This document shows, one piece after another, positions 6,608-15,377 of a stretch of 64,000 nucleotides of DNA (its first letter is position 1; each line of letters begins with the position of its first letter). The stretch covers positions 1-64,000 of the forward strand of contig NZ_JAELTT010000022.1 in assembly GCF_016428975.1 (NCBI RefSeq), in the 5' to 3' direction. The DNA comes from Dyella sp. ASV21 (GTDB taxonomy: Bacteria; Pseudomonadota; Gammaproteobacteria; Xanthomonadales; Rhodanobacteraceae). A program made the position numbers and the translations under genes. The notes under the pieces were generated by a model. The model was not told where the DNA came from and did not search any database. It worked only from the letters and a program-made list of their open reading frames with translations.

Positions 6608-8842
6608 ATGGGCGCCTTGACCTTCATCACCACGCCGGAGGGCCGCGCTGCGCTTCGCAACGCCAAAGGCGACGGCACCAATGCCGTGCGCATCGCCTAC
6701 GGCGCCGTCACCGCCAAGGCCTTTGCACCGGGTAAAGTGCTACCGGACCAGATCAAGCGCATTGCCGCCGTCTCCGGCAATGCCACCGCAGCGGACACCA
6801 TCCACGTCACGATCAGCGACGAAAGCGCGGACGTGTACACCGTGCGCGGCTTCGGCATCTACCTCACGGATGACACGCTGTTCGCGTCGTTCGGCCAAGC
6901 CGATGTGATCATGGAGAAGGCCGCCGGTGCGGCCATGCAGATCCAGTTCGATGCAAAACTCGCCGACCTGGACGGCGTGAAGATCGAGTTCCCGCAGGCA
7001 TCGTTCTCCAACCCGGCCGCCACCATCGACACGCTGGGCGTCGTGAAGCTGGCGAGCGAGCAGGACGCTATCGACGGCACAGATACTCAGCGCAGTGTGA
7101 CCCCGAGGGCACTCTTGGCGGCGTTGAACGGCCGCCTGGGCAAGGGAGCGCCATCGGACTTCGGCAAGACTGTGCTGGCCATGGCCACAGCCGCCGCGCT
7201 CAAGCTATCCCTGGGTATCAAGGGCGCCGCCGGCTTCGATCCCGGTGATGGGAAAGGCCTGGATGCCGACCTGCTCGACGGCCAGCACGGCGACTACTAC
7301 CTCAAGTGGGCCAACCTCACCGGCATTCCCGAAGCCGTGAAGAACCTTGCGTCCCTCCTGGACACTAAGCGCGACAAAAGCGATGGCGTCTTCTCGACCA
7401 ACATCCAGTTGCCCGCAGGCGGCGGGCTCGCGATTGGTCCAGCGGACACGGTGTTCCTGTATGACGTGGACAACAAGGGCACACTGGGTATCCGAACAGG
7501 CACGAAGGCTGGCTACAGCTGGTTCTCGTTCGATGCGAACGGCGACTTTCGCGTCAACGGCGGCGCCATCTATGCCGCTCGCACCTACATTACCGAAGCG
7601 TACCGCACGGACAGGGGCGACAACGGCTGGGCTCTGATCGCCAACACGTCCGATGGCAAAACCACTCGCGGTGGCGTCTACGTTGAAAAGGACGGCATCA
7701 GCCTAGTCAACGCCAAGAGTTCGGCCGCGCTCAAGATCACCGACACTCAACTGCTGACCTTCCGCGACCAAGTGGTATGGACCGCGAGCAACTTCGACCC
7801 CGCTACGAAGGCCAACACCAAAGCGCCCACTTTTACGGACGTGGCGTACTTTCAGCCGAACAACGGAACCACCGCCAAGTTCCGCATCTTCCCGTATGGC
7901 GACGCGGGAATCACGCTCGATGCCATCATCCCCGATGGCTCGGCGTCTGCCCCGCTCAACCTGGGTGCCAGCGCGCTAACGTTGAATGGTAAGAAGGTGT
8001 GGCACGAAGGCAACTTCGATCCCAGCTCAAAAGCCCCGACCAAAGACCCGACGTTCGACGGAACGCTCACGGCACCGAATATCGTGTCCAAGAACGGCTC
8101 GCTGCGCGCGTCCGGCTGGGGCAAGGTGGATACGGACGGCGTTATCTACTTTGGCGGCGCGGGTTCCTACATCTTCAAGAACGGCGCGTCTTTCGTCTTC
8201 AACAATGAGCAGGGCGGCTACTCGACCTACCTCAACGCCGGCGGCGTCATCTGGACGTCCAACAATATCACCCCGCTGGACACGAATAACGGCGGCACCA
8301 TCAACGGAATGGTGAAGTTCAGTAACAACACCGCATTTGAAATTCTTGGCACGGGGGCGAACGGTACGGCGTGGATTCACGGCGCCGGCGGTGCCGGCGA
8401 CAACGTGTGGTCGATTCAACGCGTCAACACCTCCAGCTACAACGTAGCCTTGTTCGGCAATCACACGGTCTATGGCTCGACCGTATCGAGCGGCGGCTTT
8501 CAGGTTTCCGATAAGCGCCTTAAGACCAAGATTCGGCCCCTGGCTGCGCGTCCGCTGCACCGTTCCATCAAGCGCCGCGCATGGGAGTGGATTCAATCGG
8601 GCGTCGCTGGTCAGGGGGTCATTGCGCAGCATGTGCTCGCTTACGCCCCCGAACACGTCACCACCTATACCACGGAGCGCAAAAAGAGCCGCTACGCGGT
8701 GGACACCGCCGGACTAGCTCTCGAGCAGAGCCAGTGGTGTGGCATTGAGATTGACCGCCTAGCGGAGTCCATAGACGCCTTGCAGACCACCATCAAAGCG
8801 CTGCGCAAGCGCGTCCATCACCTGGAGAAAACCCAATCATGA
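6608..8842 (+). CDS. H: Tail fibre protein, P2 gpH-like N-terminus with S74 self-cleaving chaperone
   Basis: The 744-residue protein has three parts. Residues 1-140 match the baseplate-attachment part of gpH-type fibres (MGALTFITTPEGRAALRNA, then YTVRGFGIYLTDDTLF). A long shaft follows, containing two copies of a V-W-x3-NFDP-x2-K-x2-TK-x-PTF repeat near residues 388 and 463. The end is a Peptidase_S74 intramolecular chaperone beginning SDKRLKTKI. Ser634 and Lys639 are spaced as in the Ser-Lys dyad of this family, so cleavage should occur before Ser634. A C-terminal coiled coil (IDRLAESIDALQTTIKALRKRV) would trimerise the chaperone. This is the receptor-binding determinant. Confidence 0.88.
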   Translation: MGALTFITTPEGRAALRNAKGDGTNAVRIAYGAVTAKAFAPGKVLPDQIKRIAAVSGNATAADTIHVTISDESADVYTVRGFGIYLTDDTLFASFGQADVIMEKAAGAAMQIQFDAKLADLDGVKIEFPQASFSNPAATIDTLGVVKLASEQDAIDGTDTQRSVTPRALLAALNGRLGKGAPSDFGKTVLAMATAAALKLSLGIKGAAGFDPGDGKGLDADLLDGQHGDYYLKWANLTGIPEAVKNLASLLDTKRDKSDGVFSTNIQLPAGGGLAIGPADTVFLYDVDNKGTLGIRTGTKAGYSWFSFDANGDFRVNGGAIYAARTYITEAYRTDRGDNGWALIANTSDGKTTRGGVYVEKDGISLVNAKSSAALKITDTQLLTFRDQVVWTASNFDPATKANTKAPTFTDVAYFQPNNGTTAKFRIFPYGDAGITLDAIIPDGSASAPLNLGASALTLNGKKVWHEGNFDPSSKAPTKDPTFDGTLTAPNIVSKNGSLRASGWGKVDTDGVIYFGGAGSYIFKNGASFVFNNEQGGYSTYLNAGGVIWTSNNITPLDTNNGGTINGMVKFSNNTAFEILGTGANGTAWIHGAGGAGDNVWSIQRVNTSSYNVALFGNHTVYGSTVSSGGFQVSDKRLKTKIRPLAARPLHRSIKRRAWEWIQSGVAGQGVIAQHVLAYAPEHVTTYTTERKKSRYAVDTAGLALEQSQWCGIEIDRLAESIDALQTTIKALRKRVHHLEKTQS

Positions 8843-9240
8843 AAACGAACGCTCGCGTACGCGCCATCGCTGGTGGCGTCACGGCCGAAATGATCGCCGA
8901 GCAGGTCAACTTGATCTACAACGCGCAATCGGGTTCAGGAGCGGTGACCTTCCAGGGACGCGAGTGCCTGTTTGTCAACGGTCAGTTTGAGCCGCTGGCC
9001 GGCAGTGTGGACATACTACCGCTGCCCCTGGACGCGATCCTCCATCGCTGCTTCGCCACCGATGGCCAGCTCGATCCGGTCACCGGCGTCGATCTTGGCG
9101 GTGTGAGCGCCGCCGGCGTCATGCTGGTGATCAAAGCCGCTTATGACGTGCTGTACAACGAGCGCGCGGCGAGCTTCGCGCAGACCTTCATGCCCGAGGC
9201 TCCGGTACAGGAGCCGGCGCCACCGGTGCTGGAGCCATAA
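8839..9240 (+). CDS. Unknown protein in tail-fibre chaperone position
   Basis: The 133-residue protein starts in the fibre stop (ATGA overlap). It sits where P2 has G, the fibre assembly chaperone, but I see no G-family motif. The middle is mixed alpha/beta with two Cys; the last 20 residues are Pro/Glu-rich (PEAPVQEPAPPVLEP), like a flexible tail. It may be a fibre accessory or assembly factor, judged only by coupling to the fibre gene. Confidence 0.6.
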   Translation: MKTNARVRAIAGGVTAEMIAEQVNLIYNAQSGSGAVTFQGRECLFVNGQFEPLAGSVDILPLPLDAILHRCFATDGQLDPVTGVDLGGVSAAGVMLVIKAAYDVLYNERAASFAQTFMPEAPVQEPAPPVLEP

Positions 9241-9242
9241 CG

Positions 9243-9893
9243 GTGTCGAGCAGCTACCGAAACAGCCAGCCCGCCGACAGCGACGACCTGTTCGACCCTG
9301 ACGTCATCGGCGACGGCCCCACGGCACCGTTTCTGCGTCGCGCGGACGGCTCGCCTCTACGCTACGCCGATGCGCGTTACGGCACGCCCGGTGACACGTT
9401 CGGTTACCGCGACGCGTCCATCGCGGACATGGGACCGAAGTGGGCCAAGAAGGGCACGGCCATGTACACCCTGCCCATCAACGGTGCCAATTACAGCGCC
9501 AATGCGCCACGCCGTGGCACGTCGTACCTCACGTTCACCATGGCGGCGGACGGCTCGTACAGCGTTCAACGCAGCGGCACCAACGTGGGCGACGCCACTT
9601 TGGCGTCAGGCCGCTGGCTTCCATCTGGAGACAGTAACGCCAGCTACACCGTCCAGTTTGAAGGCTCACAGCAAGGCGTCACCTTCGGCGAATCCGCTGG
9701 ATACACGTTTACCAACGGCGCACAGACCCCGCAGTCACTGACCGCTAATCGCCAAATTCAGGCCAGTGCCTGGACGTTGCAGACCGGCACCACGTCCGAC
9801 GCCAGCTGCGACATCACCATCCGCCTCTACAAGAACGGCGCGCTGCGCTCCACCACGCGCATCACCTTCAACACCAGCTCCAGCGGCAGCTAA
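9243..9893 (+). CDS. Unknown virion-associated protein between fibre and sheath
   Basis: The 216-residue protein starts with GTG two bases after the previous stop. Residues 1-75 are acidic and hydrophilic. About 85-216 look all-beta, rich in Ser/Thr/Gly, with alternating hydrophobics (YLTFTMAADGSYSVQRSG, ITIRLYKNGALRSTTRITF), like a jelly-roll or Ig-like decoration domain. It could be a fibre tip or baseplate decoration protein. No family is recognised. Confidence 0.6.
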   Translation: MSSSYRNSQPADSDDLFDPDVIGDGPTAPFLRRADGSPLRYADARYGTPGDTFGYRDASIADMGPKWAKKGTAMYTLPINGANYSANAPRRGTSYLTFTMAADGSYSVQRSGTNVGDATLASGRWLPSGDSNASYTVQFEGSQQGVTFGESAGYTFTNGAQTPQSLTANRQIQASAWTLQTGTTSDASCDITIRLYKNGALRSTTRITFNTSSSGS

Positions 9894-9913
9894 CCACCCC
9901 ACCGAGGACACCC

Positions 9914-11083
9914 ATGGCAAGCTCTTCGTATCACCACGGCGCGCGCATCGAAGAAACCACCGATGCCCCGCTCACCATCACCACCGTCTCTACGGCCGTT
10001 ATCGGCATCGTCTGCACCGCATCCGATGCGGACCCGCAGGCGTATCCGCTCAATACGCCGGTTCTTCTGTCCAGTGCGTCCGCCGGACTCGCTAAAGCCG
10101 GCACAAAAGGCACCCTTGCAGCGTCTCTCCAGGCGATTGACGACCAGGTAACGTGCCAGGTCGTCGTTGTGCGCGTGCAGGAAGGCAACGATCTGGATGC
10201 GACCAACGCTAACCTCATTGGTGGGGTTGACGCCAATGGCGCCTTTACGGGCATGAAGGCCCTGCTCATGTCGCGTGTGCGCCCGCGCATCCTGGGCGTG
10301 CCGGGCTTTGACGCGCAGGAGGTGACCGCCGCACTGCTTGTACTGGCCAAGAAGCTCAAAGGCTTTGGCTACGCCACGTGCCACAACTGCAACAGCGTCA
10401 CCGATGCTCTGGCCTTTCGCGAGTTGCTGAATGGCCGCGAGCTGATGCTGATCTGGCCGGACTTCACCGCGTTCGACACGGCCACCGCGCGCACCGCAAA
10501 GGCCATGACGGTGGCCATAGCGCTGGGCACCCGCGCCCGACTCGACCAGGAAGTGGGCTGGCACCGCGTGATCTCCAACGTTCCCGTCAACAACGTCAAC
10601 GGCATCAGTGCAGGCGTGGAATTCGATTACCTCACTGAGGGCACCGACGCCGACATTTTGAACCAGGCCGGTATTACCACCCTGATCAACCGTGATGGCT
10701 TCCGCTTCTGGGGCTCGCGCACCTGCGACAAGGGAACGTTCGTTTTTGAGAACTACACCCGCACTGCCCAGACGGTGGCCGAGACAATTGGCCAAGGCGT
10801 GTTTGAGTACAGCGACAAGGACATGCACGCGAGCCTGGTGCGTGACGTGATCGAGTCCATCAACGCCAAGCTGCGCACGATGACGCGAGACGGGCAGCTG
10901 CTTGGCGGGCGCTGTTGGTACGACAAGGCACGCAACGATAAGGATAGCCTCAAGGCCGGCGGCCTGCGCCTTGCCTACAACTACACGCCGGTGCCGCCAA
11001 TGGAGGATCTCCAGTTGCGCCAGACGTTCACCGACGAGTACGTGGCCAACCTGTCTGCCGCTATCGACACCACCACCGCCTGA
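9914..11083 (+). CDS. FI: Tail sheath protein, P2 gpFI-like
   Basis: The 389-residue protein has the contractile sheath plan: the N-terminal HHGARIEET and VSTAVIGIVCTA, a central variable domain (ILGVPGFDAQEV), and a conserved C-terminus (RTCDKGTFVFENYTRTAQ, then INAKLRTMTRDGQLLGG). The sheath contracts to drive the tube through the host envelope. A GAGGA Shine-Dalgarno sits before the ATG. It is about seven residues short of P2 FI and looks complete. Confidence 0.92.
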   Translation: MASSSYHHGARIEETTDAPLTITTVSTAVIGIVCTASDADPQAYPLNTPVLLSSASAGLAKAGTKGTLAASLQAIDDQVTCQVVVVRVQEGNDLDATNANLIGGVDANGAFTGMKALLMSRVRPRILGVPGFDAQEVTAALLVLAKKLKGFGYATCHNCNSVTDALAFRELLNGRELMLIWPDFTAFDTATARTAKAMTVAIALGTRARLDQEVGWHRVISNVPVNNVNGISAGVEFDYLTEGTDADILNQAGITTLINRDGFRFWGSRTCDKGTFVFENYTRTAQTVAETIGQGVFEYSDKDMHASLVRDVIESINAKLRTMTRDGQLLGGRCWYDKARNDKDSLKAGGLRLAYNYTPVPPMEDLQLRQTFTDEYVANLSAAIDTTTA

Positions 11084-11086
11084 CAC

Positions 11087-11115
11087 CTGGCCGGCGGCTG
11101 CGCGCTGCCGGCCAC
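11087..11115 (+). other. Hairpin between sheath and tube genes
   Basis: TGGCCGGC (11088-11095) pairs perfectly with GCCGGCCA (11107-11114) across an 11-base loop. There is no T-run after it, so it may protect or process mRNA rather than terminate it. Confidence 0.55.
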
Positions 11116-11139
11116 ATCCCCTGATTCCAAGGAACACCT

Positions 11140-11652
11140 ATGGCTCTGCCCAAGAACCTCAAAAACTTCGATGTATTCCAGGACGGCAAATCGTGGCTTG
11201 GCCAAGTGTCGAGCCTCACGCTCCCCAAGCTCGCCCGCAAGATGGAGGAGTTCCGCGCCGGCGGCATGGATAGCGCCATCAAGCTCGACACCGGCGGCGA
11301 GGCCATGCAGATGACCATCAACGCCGCCGGCTACCTCCGCGATGCCATCCGCAAGTTCGGCACTACTCGCGTGGATGGCGTGCAGCTGCGCTTCGCCGGC
11401 GCTTACCAGTCCGAAAGCAGCGGCGATTATGACTCTGTGGAGATCGTCACCCGTGGCCGTTACAGCGAAATCGACCGCGGCGATGCCAAGCCCGCCCAGG
11501 CCACGGAGCACAAGTTCCAGTTCGAGGTGGCGTACTACAAGGAAAGCGTCAACGGCCAGGAACTGATCGAAATCGACGTGCTGAACAACATCTTCCGCGT
11601 GGACGGCGTGGACCTGCTCGCCGCACAGCGCGCTGCCATGGGCCACTGGTAA
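11140..11652 (+). CDS. FII: Major tail tube protein, P2 gpFII-like
   Basis: The 170-residue protein shows the gpFII pattern: LPKNLKNFDVFQDGKSWLGQV at the N-terminus, KMEEFRAGGMDSAIKLDTG, and a C-terminal YYKESVNGQELIEIDVLNNIFRVDGVD. It polymerises into the inner tube under the sheath. An AAGGAAC Shine-Dalgarno precedes the start. Hairpins lie on both sides of the gene. Confidence 0.92.
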   Translation: MALPKNLKNFDVFQDGKSWLGQVSSLTLPKLARKMEEFRAGGMDSAIKLDTGGEAMQMTINAAGYLRDAIRKFGTTRVDGVQLRFAGAYQSESSGDYDSVEIVTRGRYSEIDRGDAKPAQATEHKFQFEVAYYKESVNGQELIEIDVLNNIFRVDGVDLLAAQRAAMGHW

Positions 11653-11670
11653 GCCACCCCTTCACCTCGC

Positions 11671-11692
11671 GCGCCACGGGGCACCGTGGCGC
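11671..11692 (+). terminator. Strong hairpin after tail tube gene
   Basis: GCGCCACGG (11671-11679) pairs with CCGTGGCGC (11684-11692) over a GGCA tetraloop, nine perfect base pairs. Only a weak T-stretch follows, so it may be a partial terminator or an mRNA-stabilising element separating the abundant FI/FII message from E-T. Confidence 0.5.
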
Positions 11693-11720
11693 TCATTCCG
11701 ATATCACAAGGATCTAACCC

Positions 11721-12020
11721 ATGAGTGACACCACCACCCAGACCATCACCCTTGATTCCCCGATTGAGCGCGGCGCGCAGACGATCGACCAGGTACGGGT
11801 GCGCAAGCCCAAGGCCGGCGAGCTGCGCGGTACGCAGCTGGTGAACCTCCTGCACATGGACGTGGCCGCCCTGGAGATCGTCTTACCGCGCATCACCATC
11901 CCGACCATCACCCGCCAGGACGTGGGCAACCTCGATCCGGCCGACCTCACCCAACTGGCCATGGCGGTGACCGGTTTTTTGTTGACGAAAGCGAACCGCG
12001 AGGACTTCCTCCCTGCGTAG
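11721..12020 (+). CDS. E: Tail assembly chaperone, P2 gpE-like (zero-frame product)
   Basis: The 99-residue protein is the phage tail assembly chaperone family (P2 gpE). It has GAQTIDQVRVRKPKAGELRGT, then MDVAALEIVLPRITIPTITRQDVGNLDPADL. With the frameshifted E+E' product it should coat the tape measure during tail assembly. An ACAAGGATCT Shine-Dalgarno region precedes the ATG. The slippery site at 11975-11981 lies at codons 85-87. Confidence 0.9.
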   Translation: MSDTTTQTITLDSPIERGAQTIDQVRVRKPKAGELRGTQLVNLLHMDVAALEIVLPRITIPTITRQDVGNLDPADLTQLAMAVTGFLLTKANREDFLPA

Positions 12021-12145
12021 AGCACGCCATGTCTGACATTGCCGTCGTCTTTCACTGGCCGCCGGCGGCAATGAATGAGATGGACGTGGCCGAGCTGATG
12101 GAGTGGCGCGAACAGGCGCGACTGCGTAACGGTGTGGAGGAATGA
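11721..12145 (+). CDS. E': Tail assembly chaperone gpE+E' by programmed -1 frameshift
   Basis: The zero frame reads GGT TTT TTG at 11973-11981. A one-base slip back on T-TTT-TTG makes the next codon begin at 11981, and that frame is open through to the TGA at 12143-12145. The fusion is 141 residues: 87 of gpE plus 54 more. The added part includes the GpE-family segment MSDIAVVFHWPPAAMNEMDVAELMEWREQ (12029 on). P2 makes the same product with the same heptamer. The stop overlaps the start of T (ATGA). Confidence 0.87.
11975..11981 (+). promoter_or_regulatory. -1 ribosomal frameshift slippery heptamer T6G
   Basis: The sequence is TTTTTTG, in register as T TTT TTG relative to gpE. Both P- and A-site tRNAs can re-pair after a one-base slip. 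The downstream frame leads to E' without a stop. Confidence 0.87.
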
Positions 12146-14940
12146 TGGATCTCAAGCTCAGCGTGTTGCTGGCTGCAATCGATAAGGTGACCGCGCCGCT
12201 TAAGTCTATCGACCGTGGGGCTTCCGCCACATCCAAGGCGCTACGCGAGACTCGCCAGCGCCTCAAGGAGCTGGAGCGCGAGCAGGCCAACCTCAAGGGA
12301 TTTCGCAAGCTCAAGAACGACGCCCAGGCCAGCGGCTTGGCCATGCGCGGCGCACAGCAGCGGGTCAACCAATTGCGCGCGGCCATGGCCGGCGTCACCG
12401 GCCCCACCAGCAAGGCCACCGCCGAGTTGGCCAAGGCCGAGCGTCAGGCCGGGAAACTCAAAGCTGCGCACATGGCCAATCTCCGAGCGCTGCGCGAATC
12501 GCGCGCGGCGCTCGATGCCGCCGGCATCAAAACCAAGGGCCTGGGTGAGCACGAACGCAAGCTGGCCAGTGACGTGGCCGCCGCGACGCAGCAGCTCGAT
12601 GCACAACACCGGCGCCTGCAACAGATCACCGCGCAGCAGCAACGCATGGGCGCCGCACGCCAGGCGCGCGACCGCGCCCAGGCCACCGGTGCGAACCTGG
12701 CCGTGACGGGCTTTGCCACCATGGCCACTGGCAAGCATGTCTTGGGTGCCTTGAGCCCAGCGATTGAGGAAGCCAAGGCCTTCCAGATGCAGGTGGCCCA
12801 GCTGCGCTCGATGGGCGTAGGCGATGCCATGGTGTCCGACGCGGTCAAGTTCGCGCGTGGCATGGACGTGATGGGCAGCAGTGCGACCGAAAACCTCAAG
12901 CTGCTCAAAGAGTCGTATAGCGTGCTGCGCGACATGCACGAAGCCGAGGCCGTCACGCCGTACATGGCGCGTATGAAATTCGGCATCGAAACCGTCATGG
13001 CCAGCGGTGGCCACGGCGAAGGTCACGGCGCCAACGCTGAGGCCATGTTTACGGACCTGCTCAAGGTCGCCGAGTTGCGTGGCGCCGCCAAGAATCCCGA
13101 GAGCCTCAAGCGGGTGCTGGACTTTGCCACGCAGGCCTATGTGGCATCCGGCGGCCTGGTGAAGTCCGAAGACCTGTTGAACATGATCAAGACGGGTGGT
13201 GTCGCGGCTAAGCAGCTCGATGACCAGTCGTTCTTCTTCGGCCTGCTGCACACCGTGCAGGAAATGGGCGGTCATCGCGCCGGTACCGGACTGGCCACCG
13301 CGTACCAGAACTGGGCGGCAGGACGCTCTACGCGCCAATCCGCGGACGAGCTCTACCAGCTGGGCCTGTTGAAACCCGGTTCGGTCCAGGTGCATGAGAA
13401 AACGGGCCATCTGAAAAAGCTGCTACCCGACGCGCTGGTGGAAGGCGATCTGTATCGCTCCAACCCGTTTGAGTACCTGATGACGCGCGTCATTCCGAAG
13501 CTCAACGCCGATGGCAATCTCACCGACCAGCAGGTTGTGAGCAAGATCAACGCCCTGTTTTCGGGTCGTAAGGGTGGCGACCTGTTCGCGTCGCTGTTTA
13601 TGGAGCGCGCCAACATTGCCAAGCACCTGGCGGCCGCTCCCAAGGCCTACGGCGTGGAAGGCGTGTACGGGGAAGCCAAGCAACTGGCCGGCGGGCAAGA
13701 GGCCGAGCTGTTGGCCCGCAAGCAAGACCTCTACAACGAGTTGGGCACGCGGCTGCTGCCCCTGTACGTGTCGGGCCTGCAAAAGCTGGTTACCGTCCTT
13801 AAAAGCGTGAACGCCTGGTCGCAGCGCCACCCTGCCATGGCCAAGGGCATGCTGGTGGCCGCCGGCGCCGCTGGTGTGTTGATGACCGCCATAGGCGGCT
13901 TGATGGTCGCCACGGGTGGGCTGATTGGCCAGTTCGCGCTGCTGCGCTTCCTTGTCCGTGCCGGCGGCTTGCTCGGCGGTGCGGAAGGCGGCCTGCTATC
14001 GAAGCTCCCCATGCTTGGCCGCATGCTGCCCGCTATTGGCCAAGCGCTACGAGGCGTCGCCATAGGCGTGGCAGGACTCAGCGTGCCCGCCTTGGCACTC
14101 ATCGCCGCCGTGATCGCCGGCGCTATCTTGATTCGGCACTACTGGCAACCGATTCGCGCGTGGCTGGATGGCGTGGGCGAAGGCATTTCCCGCACGGTGG
14201 GCGGAGCTTTTGCCGAACTGCGCACAGCAGTGGCACCCTTGGGTCCGGCCTTTGACATCGTAATCGGGTGTCTCACCAGCGTGTGGCGCTGGTTTATGCA
14301 GCTCTTGGAGCCCATCCAGGCCACCAGTGAGCAACTGGACAGCGCACGTACGGCCGGCGTGTCGTTCGGCTATGCCCTGGGTGAGGTGCTTTCGGGCGTC
14401 GTGCAGGCCATCACTTTCGCCATCAACCTGTTTATTGGCCTGGGTGAAGCCATCGGAACGGCCGCCGGCTGGGTGGTGACCCACTGGGAACCGGTGAAGA
14501 CCTGGTTTACCGAGATGTGGCAGACCGTGGAAGGGGCGGCGCGCGGTGCACTGGAGTGGATCTCCACGAAGCTCGAAAGCGTACGGCAGCTCATCGAGCG
14601 CATTCGCAATTTTGGAGCCACGCCGGCCACTGCGGGCCAAGTGCCCATCGAATGGATCATGCCCGGCGACACCGAGCGCGCGCGCCAGGTCGCCGACCTG
14701 ATCGGGCGCACGCCGATGGCCGGTCGTGAGGGCAATGGGCTTGGCTCCAGTGCCGTGATCAACAACGCCCCCATGGGGCTGCGCGCTGCCGCGCCGGCCG
14801 CAGCGGGCGACACCACCATCACCATCAACGCCGGCGACGGCGACCCGCAGAAGATCAAGCGCGCGGTCAATGACGCCCTAGACGAGCGCGACCGCCAACA
14901 GCGCGCGCTCCGCAACTCCGCCTACAGCGACGAACACTGA
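12142..14940 (+). CDS. T: Tail tape measure protein, P2 gpT-like
   Basis: The 932-residue protein has a long N-terminal coiled-coil (about 20-195, rich in Ala/Arg/Lys/Gln, with repeats such as LRETRQRLKELEREQANLKG). A conserved tape-measure core follows (about 200-480), then hydrophobic segments around 565-605 and 635-665, and a Pro/Gly-poor C-terminal domain. It sets tail length and may help DNA passage into the cell. It begins inside the E' stop; MM at 12142/12145 gives two possible starts. It is about 15% longer than P2 T (815 residues), implying a slightly longer tail. Confidence 0.9.
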   Translation: MMDLKLSVLLAAIDKVTAPLKSIDRGASATSKALRETRQRLKELEREQANLKGFRKLKNDAQASGLAMRGAQQRVNQLRAAMAGVTGPTSKATAELAKAERQAGKLKAAHMANLRALRESRAALDAAGIKTKGLGEHERKLASDVAAATQQLDAQHRRLQQITAQQQRMGAARQARDRAQATGANLAVTGFATMATGKHVLGALSPAIEEAKAFQMQVAQLRSMGVGDAMVSDAVKFARGMDVMGSSATENLKLLKESYSVLRDMHEAEAVTPYMARMKFGIETVMASGGHGEGHGANAEAMFTDLLKVAELRGAAKNPESLKRVLDFATQAYVASGGLVKSEDLLNMIKTGGVAAKQLDDQSFFFGLLHTVQEMGGHRAGTGLATAYQNWAAGRSTRQSADELYQLGLLKPGSVQVHEKTGHLKKLLPDALVEGDLYRSNPFEYLMTRVIPKLNADGNLTDQQVVSKINALFSGRKGGDLFASLFMERANIAKHLAAAPKAYGVEGVYGEAKQLAGGQEAELLARKQDLYNELGTRLLPLYVSGLQKLVTVLKSVNAWSQRHPAMAKGMLVAAGAAGVLMTAIGGLMVATGGLIGQFALLRFLVRAGGLLGGAEGGLLSKLPMLGRMLPAIGQALRGVAIGVAGLSVPALALIAAVIAGAILIRHYWQPIRAWLDGVGEGISRTVGGAFAELRTAVAPLGPAFDIVIGCLTSVWRWFMQLLEPIQATSEQLDSARTAGVSFGYALGEVLSGVVQAITFAINLFIGLGEAIGTAAGWVVTHWEPVKTWFTEMWQTVEGAARGALEWISTKLESVRQLIERIRNFGATPATAGQVPIEWIMPGDTERARQVADLIGRTPMAGREGNGLGSSAVINNAPMGLRAAAPAAAGDTTITINAGDGDPQKIKRAVNDALDERDRQQRALRNSAYSDEH

Positions 14941-14942
14941 TC

Positions 14943-15377
14943 ATGTCCACCACCATGTTGGCCTTGGGGCCGTTTCCCTTCGGCATCGCCACCGCCGCTT
15001 ACACCGAGCTGCAACGACAGATGCAGTTCAAGCACGGCGCCACCGCGCGTATCGGCGAGCGCGATGCCTTCCAATACCTTGGCCCGGGTGACGAATCGAT
15101 CACCCTACAGGGCGCCGTGGCGCCCGAAATCACGGGCACGCTCGCGTCGATTACGCGCCTTGAAACCATGGGGCGTGGCGGAAATGCCTACGTGCTGGTG
15201 GATGGCGCGGGGTACGTCTATGGCGTCTATGTCATCGACAGCATGGAAACGACCCAGCGCTACCATCTCGCAGACGGCACGCCACGCCGCGTGGACTTCA
15301 CGCTATCCCTGCGCCGTACCGACACCCTACCTGCCGACGAGCCGCCCGCCACGGGGCGTCAGAGGAACGCCGCATGA
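14943..15377 (+). CDS. U: Tail protein gpU-like
   Basis: The 144-residue protein carries the gpU pattern: MLALGPFPFGIATAAYTELQRQ at the N-terminus, then RDAFQYLGPGDESITLQGAVAPEITG, and a C-terminal RRVDFTLSLRRTD. It is a tail-end or baseplate-hub protein required for P2 tail assembly. It follows T by two bases and overlaps the D start. Confidence 0.9.
   Translation: MSTTMLALGPFPFGIATAAYTELQRQMQFKHGATARIGERDAFQYLGPGDESITLQGAVAPEITGTLASITRLETMGRGGNAYVLVDGAGYVYGVYVIDSMETTQRYHLADGTPRRVDFTLSLRRTDTLPADEPPATGRQRNAA

Noticed and set aside
9890-11137. Long minus-strand reading frame of 415 codons opposite the tail sheath gene
   Set aside because: It mirrors FI exactly in extent and has the composition expected from high-GC third positions on the other strand. 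FI is a clear family member.
12241-13410. 389-codon minus-strand frame opposite the tape measure gene
   Set aside because: Low-complexity His/Gly/Leu-rich composition typical of an antisense frame in GC-rich DNA.
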